Positions 58,701 through 64,000 of a DNA stretch of 64,000 bases are shown one piece after another (positions within the stretch are counted from its first letter, which is position 1; the number at the start of each line of letters is the position of its first letter). This DNA is from SYFT01 sp964471115. GTDB lineage: Bacteria; Acidobacteriota; Vicinamibacteria; Vicinamibacterales; SCN-69-37. The notes beneath the pieces are model-generated. The model was given only the letters and a program-made list of their open reading frames with translations, made no database searches and was not told where the DNA came from. The DNA lies in NCBI GenBank assembly GCA_964471115.1, contig CAYYFE010000002.1:1-64000 (forward strand). Reading direction: 5' to 3'. The position numbers were made by a program, and so were the translations under genes.

Positions 58701-59001
58701 GCTGTCGGATGCCGAGGATTTCACGGAAGGGTACCGCACGCTCAAGCTCGGCCCTGTGGTGGGCGAGCCCACGGCCGGCTGGATCATCTACACGTGGAAC
58801 ACGTCGCTCGTGGACGGATCGACGTTCCGCCTGCCGCGCATGCGCGTGCGGGCGGCCGACGGGTCCGACATGGAACTGCGTCCCCGGCCTGTCGACGAGG
58901 ACGTGCGGAATCCGCTGGGCGAGTGGCAGGCGTCGCAATCCGACACGCAGCTCTATCGCGCCGTGCGCGCGCTGCTGCGCCGGATGGGGATCGTGGAGTA
59001 G
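55705..59001 (+). CDS. Tricorn-like S41 family peptidase
   Basis: The product is 1098 aa with a signal peptide (about residues 1-28). A large propeller region is made of PD40-type repeats (ISPDGREIAFVSGGDIW, YAPDGRTLAFVST, FSPDGTQIAFLRD). A Pro-rich linker near residues 570-605 is encoded by a DNA minisatellite. Then come a PDZ-like domain (RLRITEVVSLGPAA) and the S41 serine protease domain with the SLSDAED motif (Ser999/Ser1001). This is the layout of tricorn protease homologs, which degrade peptides after primary proteases; here it is exported. Confidence 0.9.
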   Translation: MRRLLQRTFLILLTATFGWSLSSGLLARQGAGSPPPAAEPGISPDGREIAFVSGGDIWTVPAAGGEARLLVSHEATERRPLYAPDGRTLAFVSTRTGGGDIYLLALDSGAVRRLTFDDGAESLEGWSPDSRWIYFASTSRDIAGMNDVYRVPAAGGTPMLVSDDRYVSEFGAAAAPDGRSVVLAARGIAAGQWWRKGSSHIDQSELWLLSGLDATPSYRLLSDRDSRQVWPMVAPDGRSVVYVSDRQGAENLWRRELPGAAEADAAAARGRRLTSFTNGRVLFPTLSADGRMVAFERDFGIWTVEANGGTPRRVSITFRGASAQPVPQRQRQTNGFSQLALSPDGRKVAFVTRGMLFAAAAREAGDATRVVMTPGMITQPVWAPDSRRLVYAAMRDGAQRLYLYDFTTNTETRLTDTTGVDLSPAFSPDGTQIAFLRDRRELRLLTIESKQERVLATGMFADAIDAPEPVWGPGGKWIAAFMIGAKSFTNVHLIPVAEGGGPPRPISGLANVYANSIAWTPDGTTVFFDTRQRTEQGQLARVDLTLRTPKFREDLFRDLFTQNPQTPRTPNSPPPANSPPPAATAPPPANLPPLAATVPRLAATSDPVFDEIRRRLSFLPLGLDVQRVAVSPDGKVALITATSAGQTNLYTYSLDELAAERPVPRQLTSTAGGKSDAQFSPDGREVFFLEGGRIQIATVESRAVRPVNVTAEFTTDFAVEKMDVFRQAWTLMRDNFYDPKFHGVDWEASRETYGPWVERAQSPDEMRRVISLMIGDLNASHLGITGGGGGGPVVGRLGLRFDRREWEAQGRLRITEVVSLGPAAITRDIAVGEYLRRVNGVEVAAGFNLDEALSHTIDRRVTLAVSATADGATREVAVRPINQGDEKGLLYRQWVERNREYVMKVSGGRLGYVHMASMAAGALDQLYLDLDAENHDRDGVVIDLRNNNGGFVNAYALDVFARQPYLRMSLRGLPESPARIVLGQRALESPTVLVINQHSLSDAEDFTEGYRTLKLGPVVGEPTAGWIIYTWNTSLVDGSTFRLPRMRVRAADGSDMELRPRPVDEDVRNPLGEWQASQSDTQLYRAVRALLRRMGIVE
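57415..57516 (+). repeat. In-frame CCGCCACTTG minisatellite
   Basis: Nested units of about 9-21 bp (AACTCGCCGCCACC, CTTGCCGCCACT and variants) repeat across 100 bp in the tricorn-like gene. They encode a flexible Pro/Ala linker (blocks of PPPAN and PPLAAT). All units keep the frame. Confidence 0.82.
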
Positions 59002-59054
59002 CCCTCGGGTTGACAGGTCGGCCGGTAGTGTGGTCAGGTAAAGGGCATAGACAG

Positions 59055-59067
59055 TCTAGGCCCTAGA
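59055..59067 (+). promoter_or_regulatory. Dyad TCTAGG-C-CCTAGA upstream of padR
   Basis: This perfect 6-bp dyad with a single central base lies 20 bp before the padR start at 59087. Its right end overlaps a possible -10 box (TAGATA, 59064-59069). It is a candidate PadR operator. Confidence 0.5.
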
Positions 59068-59086
59068 TAACCTTGGTCCATTACCC

Positions 59087-59419
59087 ATGACGCCCACCCG
59101 CTCGTCCCTGTTGCCGGGCATGCTCGAGATGCTCATTCTCAAGACGCTCAGTGTCGACGCCCAACACGGCTACGGCATTGCGCAGCACCTTCACCAGCTC
59201 TCGCGTGACGTCATCCGAGTGGAGGAGGGCTCGCTGTATCCCGCTCTGCAGCGTATGCGGCAGAAAGGCTGGATCAAGGCCGAGTGGCGGCAGACGGCCA
59301 ACAACCAGCGCGCGCGGTACTACACGCTGACGCCGCTCGGACGGACGCAACTGGGCGAGCAGGAAGCCGGCTTCGCTGAATTGATGGCCGCCGTCCGGCG
59401 TGTCATGCGGCAGGCGTGA
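59087..59419 (+). CDS. PadR family transcriptional regulator (ADOP partner)
   Basis: The product is 110 aa, the textbook acidobacterial ADOP-linked PadR: LPGMLEMLILKTLSVDAQHGYGIAQHL, VEEGSLYPALQRMRQKGWIKAEW (recognition helix) and NNQRARYYTLTPLGRTQL. It lies 1 bp before the permease start. It would repress the operon at the TCTAGG/CCTAGA dyad upstream until its ligand binds. Confidence 0.94.
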   Translation: MTPTRSSLLPGMLEMLILKTLSVDAQHGYGIAQHLHQLSRDVIRVEEGSLYPALQRMRQKGWIKAEWRQTANNQRARYYTLTPLGRTQLGEQEAGFAELMAAVRRVMRQA

Positions 59420-59420
59420 G

Positions 59421-62123
59421 ATGACGATCCGCGAGTGGCTGACACGATGCGGCGACCTGTTCCGCAGGAACAGGCTCGATCGGGAACTGTCGGAGGAGCT
59501 GGAATTCCACGCGCGCCAGCTCGAGCGCAGGGCGGAGGACGAGGGGCGGACCGTCGACGAGGCGAAGGCCGTCGCGCGCCGGCGGCTTGGTCACTCGCAT
59601 CGCATCATGGAAGAAACCAGGGACCTGTGGTCATTCGCCTGGCTTGATCATCTGCGCCAGGACCTCCGGTTCGCGTGGCGCGGCCTGCGCCGCTCGCCGG
59701 CCTTCACAGGCACCGTCGTCCTCATGCTCTCGCTGGGCATCGGCGCCAATGTGGTGATGTTTGGGGTCGTCGATCGGCTGATGTTCAAGCCCCTCGACCA
59801 CCTTCGTGATCCGTCCACCGTGCATCGCCTGTATCTGCAGACCGTCGATCGGGGCGCCGTGAACACCAGCATCTGGGTGCAGGCCGATCGGTATCGCGCG
59901 TTCCTGGAAGGCACGTCGTCGTTCGCGCAGATGGCGTGCATCAACGAACGGCTGATGGCGATCGGCACGGGGGAGGCCACCCGGGAGGTGCGGGTCGCCG
60001 GCGTGACGGCGTCGTACTTCGACTTCTTCGAGATGACGCCTGCCGCCGGCCGCTTCTTCCGCGCTGATGAGGATGTGGCACCGGCCGGTGCACCGGTGGC
60101 GGTTCTCGCACACGGGTTCTGGCAGCGCGAGTTCGGCGGCCGACCGGTGATCGGGGAGCGGCTCCCGGTTGGCAGCATCGTGGTCACTGTCATCGGCGTG
60201 GCGCCGCCGGGGTTCACCGGGCTTGATGATGCGCAAGTCGCGCAGATCTTCCTGCCGTTGACCACGCTGGGACCGGCCATGGGCGGCCAGGCCGCGACGC
60301 GATTCTCGCAGGGGTACAACTTCCTGTGGGGCACCATGGTCGTGCGCCGGAAACCCGGCGTGTCGGTGGAGCAGGCTTCGGCAGACGCCACTGCCGCCTA
60401 TCGTGCGAGCTGGGAGCGTCAACGGGCCGAACAGCCACCCGGTCCCGCCGCGCTAAGGAGCGCTGACGAAGCGCAACCGCGGGTGGTGGTATCGGCGCTG
60501 CGCACAGGCCGCGGTCCCAACCCATCACTCGACGCGCGCACCTCGGTCTGGGTCAGCGGCGTTGCGGCGCTGTTGCTCGTCATCGCGATCGCCAATGTGG
60601 CCAGCCTCCTGCTGGGCCGCACGCTTGAGCGTCGGCAGGAGACGGCCGTGCGACTCGCGCTCGGCGTCAGCCGTCGTCGCCTGTTCGCGCATCTGTTGAC
60701 CGAAAGTGTTGTACTCGCGGCGCTCGGGGCCCTTGGCGCGGTACTGGTGACGTACTGGGCCGGGGCTGCGGTCCACGGCCTGCTGACTGCGGCGACCGGA
60801 CCGGTACCGGGGCTGATCGATACACGCACGTTGTTGGCCACAGCACTGCTGGCCGCGCTGGTGGCCCTGACCACCGGCCTGCTGCCGGCATGGATGGCGT
60901 CGCGAGCCTCAACCGCTCCCTCGATCCGGTCCGGGACCCGCGATGTGGCTCGTGGCACGCGCGTACGCTCCACGCTCGTCGTGGTGCAGGGGGCGTTGTC
61001 GTTTGCGTTGATTGTCGGCGCACTGTTGTTTGTGCGGAGTCTCGCCGCCGTACGCGCGACGGACCTCGGGTATGACGCGGACCGAATCCTGATGGTGGAT
61101 CAGGTGCTGCGCGGGACGCCGCTCGATCCGGCCGCTCGCGTGGCGCTGCGCGGCGTCTTGCTCGACGCGGCGCGCGCGCTGCCCGTTGTGGAGGCCGCCG
61201 CGTGGCGCTCGAGTACGCCGATGGGGACGACGATGCGGATCGGGTTCGGGACCGACAGCCGGCCGTCGGTGGCCGATCTGGGTCTGTTCTCCGCTCAGGA
61301 GGCCACGGCCGATTACTTCCAGGTCATGGGCACTCAGATCGTCAATGGCCGTGGGTTCTCCGAGGAGGATCGCGCTGGCGCGCCGCCCGTGGCGGTCGTG
61401 AGCGAGAGTGCCGCGCGGGCGTTGTGGCCCGGGCAAGATCCGTTGGGGCAGTGTCTGCGCGTCGGGCGTCCGCCGGCGCCGTGCACGGCGATCATTGGCG
61501 TTGCGCAGGACATTCGGGCCAACAGCTTTACGGAGACGGATCTGTACCAGGTCTATTTCCCGATCGAGCAGACGTCGCCCGCCGGCGGATCGGGTCTGGT
61601 GCTTCGCGTGCACGGGGACAGCGCCGCGGCTGCTGAGTCGGTGCGCCGGGCGCTGCAGCCACTGATGCCGGGGATCTCGTACTTGAACGTTCGCCCCATG
61701 GAGGGCCTGTTGGAGCGTCCGCAGCGGTCGTGGCATCTCGGGGCCACGATGTTCGGCGTCTTCGGTGCGCTGGCCCTCGTGGTGGCCGCCATCGGGCTGT
61801 ACGGCGTCATCAGCTACAGCGTCGCGCAGCGGCGCCGCGAGGTCGGTGTTCGTCTGGCTCTTGGGGCCGGCCGCAGTCAGATCCTCTGGTTGGTGACACG
61901 CCAAGGGCTGGCCGTTGCTGCTGCCGGCGTCGGCGTGGGGATGGCCCTGGCGTTGCTGTTCAGCGGACGAGTGCAGCCATTGCTGTTCTCGCAGTCGGCC
62001 CGCGATCCGCGCGTGTTCGTGCTGGCCGTTGTCGTGTTGCTGGTCGTGGCGGCCGCCGCGACACTGGTTCCGGCGGTCCGGGCGTCCCGGACGAACCCGA
62101 CCGACGTGCTGCGCGGCGAGTGA
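59421..62123 (+). CDS. ADOP family ABC transporter permease
   Basis: The product is 900 aa and starts at MTIREWL right after the padR stop. The N-terminal permease-prefix helices (RELSEELEFHARQLERRAEDEG...RRRLG) lead to the first FtsX repeat, opening GLRRSPAFTGTVVLMLSLGIGANV. FtsX signatures are QETAVRLALGVSRRRLF in repeat one and REVGVRLALGAGRSQIL in repeat two; the second periplasmic region has VVSESAARALWPGQDPLG. No ATPase partner is nearby. It is convergent with the next ADOP gene. Confidence 0.93.
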   Translation: MTIREWLTRCGDLFRRNRLDRELSEELEFHARQLERRAEDEGRTVDEAKAVARRRLGHSHRIMEETRDLWSFAWLDHLRQDLRFAWRGLRRSPAFTGTVVLMLSLGIGANVVMFGVVDRLMFKPLDHLRDPSTVHRLYLQTVDRGAVNTSIWVQADRYRAFLEGTSSFAQMACINERLMAIGTGEATREVRVAGVTASYFDFFEMTPAAGRFFRADEDVAPAGAPVAVLAHGFWQREFGGRPVIGERLPVGSIVVTVIGVAPPGFTGLDDAQVAQIFLPLTTLGPAMGGQAATRFSQGYNFLWGTMVVRRKPGVSVEQASADATAAYRASWERQRAEQPPGPAALRSADEAQPRVVVSALRTGRGPNPSLDARTSVWVSGVAALLLVIAIANVASLLLGRTLERRQETAVRLALGVSRRRLFAHLLTESVVLAALGALGAVLVTYWAGAAVHGLLTAATGPVPGLIDTRTLLATALLAALVALTTGLLPAWMASRASTAPSIRSGTRDVARGTRVRSTLVVVQGALSFALIVGALLFVRSLAAVRATDLGYDADRILMVDQVLRGTPLDPAARVALRGVLLDAARALPVVEAAAWRSSTPMGTTMRIGFGTDSRPSVADLGLFSAQEATADYFQVMGTQIVNGRGFSEEDRAGAPPVAVVSESAARALWPGQDPLGQCLRVGRPPAPCTAIIGVAQDIRANSFTETDLYQVYFPIEQTSPAGGSGLVLRVHGDSAAAAESVRRALQPLMPGISYLNVRPMEGLLERPQRSWHLGATMFGVFGALALVVAAIGLYGVISYSVAQRRREVGVRLALGAGRSQILWLVTRQGLAVAAAGVGVGMALALLFSGRVQPLLFSQSARDPRVFVLAVVVLLVVAAAATLVPAVRASRTNPTDVLRGE

Positions 62124-62178
62124 ACGCCGGAGCCGCGGCTGGCCGTCGGGCGATCGGCGATGAGGGAACGGACACCGT

Positions 62179-64000
62179 CTACGCCCGTAACACTACCGCC
62201 GGGTCGACGCGTGACGCCCGGAGCGCAGGCACCAGACAGGCGCACACGACCATCGCGCCGAGCAGTACCGGCACGGCGACGAAGCTGACGATGTCGGTCG
62301 TCGGCAGTTCCGGCAGCAGGCCGGCGGTGAGCCGCAGGGTGAGCAACGCGGCTATGAAGCCGATCGCCGTGCCGATGCCGGCCACCCGCGCAGCCTCTTT
62401 CAGCACGAGGGCGACGATATCGCCGCGCGCCGCGCCCAGCGTCGTCCGGATCCCGATTTCGCGAAGCCGTTGAGCGACGGAGTAGGACACCACGCCATAG
62501 AGGCCGATACATGACAGCAGCAGGCCGATGACCCCGCCGGCCACCAGCATGGCCGCGGCCAGCCGGCGCGGGTAGAGAATCTCCGCGGCCACTTGCTCGA
62601 GCGTCCGAACCTGTGAGACTTCGGCGAACGTCTCGGTGGAAAGCACGGCCGCCTTGACCTCGCGAATCAGCGCGTCGCGATCGCCGGCGCCACGCACGAG
62701 AAGATGCGAGGCCGCACCGCGCCACTGCTGCTTCAGGGGCACGTACACCTGCGGCTGATGCGCGCGGTCGCTCAGCACCGGTTCCACATCGGCCACGACG
62801 CCGACGACCTCCAGCCACTCGATCTTCTGCCCGGGGGTGTCAGCCAACATCGTGAAGATGCCGCCCACGGCGTTCCGCCCTGGCCAGATCGCCCGCGCGA
62901 GAGATTCGCTGATGATGGCGACGCGTGGACCGAAGCGCTCGTACGGGCCGTCCCGATCGTCGAACAGGCGGCCGGCCCGCAGACGGATGCCCAAGGCGTC
63001 GAAGTAGCCATCCGACACTTGCAGACGTTCAGCGGACCCGCGCGACGGGGCGTTGACGACGTAGTCGTCATACGTGACCACCGACTCGAGCCCCATCGTC
63101 CGCTGCGAGACCGGCAGCCATTCGGCCAGCGCGACCGAGGTGACCTGGGGCAGTTGGCCGACGTTTGTCAGGACGTCGCGAGTGAACTGCCGGACTTTCG
63201 CGGCTTCGGCCTCCTGTTCCTCAGGCGTGTTGCGCCCATACACCGGACGGGGCTCCCATCGCCCCACCGTGAACACCACCACATCGTCCACGCGGTAGCC
63301 CGGGTCTTCGCGTTCGATCGCCAGCAGCGTGCGCGCATGCACAGCGGCGACCAGCAGGAGCACCATGGCAAGAGCCACCTGAGGGATCACCACCCAGTGC
63401 CGCATGCGGGCGCGTGCCCGTTTCGCACCGGCCACGCCCTGGCCCAGCGCTTCGAGCACGTTCACTTTCGCCGCCTGTATCGCGGGCGCGAGACCCACCA
63501 GCAGGCCCGCACCGAGGCAGACCAGCAGCGCGAAGCTCAGCACGCGCCAGTCGACGCCCACGTCCACGGCGAAGCGGGATGGCGTGTACGCGCGGAACAG
63601 CCCGACGAGTGTGTACGCCACCACCGAGCCAAGGACGCCCCCGGCCAGGGCCAGGACCACGCTTTCGGTGAGCAACTGCCGCGACAGTCGCGTGACGCCG
63701 GCGCCAAGGGCCCGACGCACGGCCACTTCGCCCGTTCTGGCCACACCTCGCGCCATGAGCAGGCCGGCGATGTTGGCTGCGGCAATCAGCAGCACCAGCG
63801 CCACGACGGCCACCATGCCGACCAGTAGAGCGGTGGGAATCAGCCGGCCCTCAGGACTGAAGGGCATGCGCACGTCCGCCGCGTGGTAGGTCGGATACGA
63901 CGTGGCTTCGACCATCCGCCGGAAGCGCTCGAAGTCCTGTGGCGTTCTGGTGGATGTCCGCAGACGCTCGATGCGCTGCGCCTTCCACTCGGAGACCACG
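62179..64000 (-). CDS. ADOP family ABC transporter permease (5' part outside window)
   Basis: The gene runs off the right edge; the last 606 residues are present. The visible part begins in the first periplasmic domain, then the first helix bundle (ALLVGMVAVVALVLLIAAANI, GEVAVRRALGAGVTRL) and the entire second repeat, with VAIISESLARAIWPGRNAVGG and REIGIRTTLGAARGDIVAL. It ends with the standard ADOP tail RASRVDPAVVLRA. Whether it has a PadR partner cannot be seen. Confidence 0.92.
   Translation of the reverse strand, partial: VVSEWKAQRIERLRTSTRTPQDFERFRRMVEATSYPTYHAADVRMPFSPEGRLIPTALLVGMVAVVALVLLIAAANIAGLLMARGVARTGEVAVRRALGAGVTRLSRQLLTESVVLALAGGVLGSVVAYTLVGLFRAYTPSRFAVDVGVDWRVLSFALLVCLGAGLLVGLAPAIQAAKVNVLEALGQGVAGAKRARARMRHWVVIPQVALAMVLLLVAAVHARTLLAIEREDPGYRVDDVVVFTVGRWEPRPVYGRNTPEEQEAEAAKVRQFTRDVLTNVGQLPQVTSVALAEWLPVSQRTMGLESVVTYDDYVVNAPSRGSAERLQVSDGYFDALGIRLRAGRLFDDRDGPYERFGPRVAIISESLARAIWPGRNAVGGIFTMLADTPGQKIEWLEVVGVVADVEPVLSDRAHQPQVYVPLKQQWRGAASHLLVRGAGDRDALIREVKAAVLSTETFAEVSQVRTLEQVAAEILYPRRLAAAMLVAGGVIGLLLSCIGLYGVVSYSVAQRLREIGIRTTLGAARGDIVALVLKEAARVAGIGTAIGFIAALLTLRLTAGLLPELPTTDIVSFVAVPVLLGAMVVCACLVPALRASRVDPAVVLRA

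Noticed and set aside
59010..59015. TTGACA as the -35 box of the padR gene at 59087
   Set aside because: No acceptable -10 lies 15-19 bp downstream, and the likely -10 near the dyad is too far away.

Overview
The window looks like a chromosomal segment of a high-GC Acidobacteriota bacterium, most likely class Vicinamibacteria. The main reason is the repeated pairing of a PadR-family repressor with an ADOP-type permease (acidobacterial duplicated orphan permease, no ATPase gene alongside). There are five ADOP genes, one cut by the window edge, and four have a PadR partner. Many secreted proteins carry lipobox or Tat signals, and there are tricorn-like peptidase, DUF5916 and carboxypeptidase-regulatory-like proteins. 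All of this fits that group, but no rRNA or other phylogenetic marker is present.

Layout. 1-6.7 kb: a cut lipoprotein gene, a DUF305 lipoprotein, a gamma-glutamyltransferase, a GNAT acetyltransferase, a large cruciform-like spacer, an orphan ExbD, a penicillin-acylase-type Ntn hydrolase and a secreted EEP-family phosphoesterase. 6.7-8.6 kb: the most notable gene. Two adjacent same-frame ORFs are separated only by a UGA, which is followed at the canonical distance by a hairpin with the same 10-nt apex as the E. coli fdhF SECIS. I read this as one 615-residue selenoprotein with a Sec-containing thioredoxin-like centre followed by a CPPC TlpA-like domain. 8.6-20.6 kb: PadR/ADOP, RNase D, a Tat-exported trio (PQQ-like propeller, small secreted protein, aldo/keto reductase), a PilT-type ATPase, an FKBP isomerase, an alpha/beta hydrolase, DUF547 and an SDR. 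20.6-26 kb: an AGCS symporter, an mrfA-mrfB-like DNA repair pair and rpmE. 26-34 kb: an aldo/keto reductase, a PadR with two small membrane proteins, a secreted M28 peptidase and a three-domain LplT-acyltransferase-ligase fusion.

34.0-34.9 kb is a REP/RAYT unit: a Y1 transposase gene bracketed by two near-identical perfect palindromes. Copies of the same repeat occur at the end of the AGCS gene and in frame inside mrfA, and the repeat supplies the stop codons of three genes including rho. 34.9-42 kb is the housekeeping block tRNA-Leu(UAG), tig, clpP, clpX, lon, rho, all on the minus strand.

42-64 kb is dominated by PadR/ADOP loci. Between them are two Ig-like carboxypeptidase-regulatory proteins, a secreted propeller, a DUF5916 outer-membrane protein and a tricorn-like S41 peptidase. 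Several short tandem repeats lie in spacers and, twice, inside genes. Every gap between genes is shorter than 300 bp.
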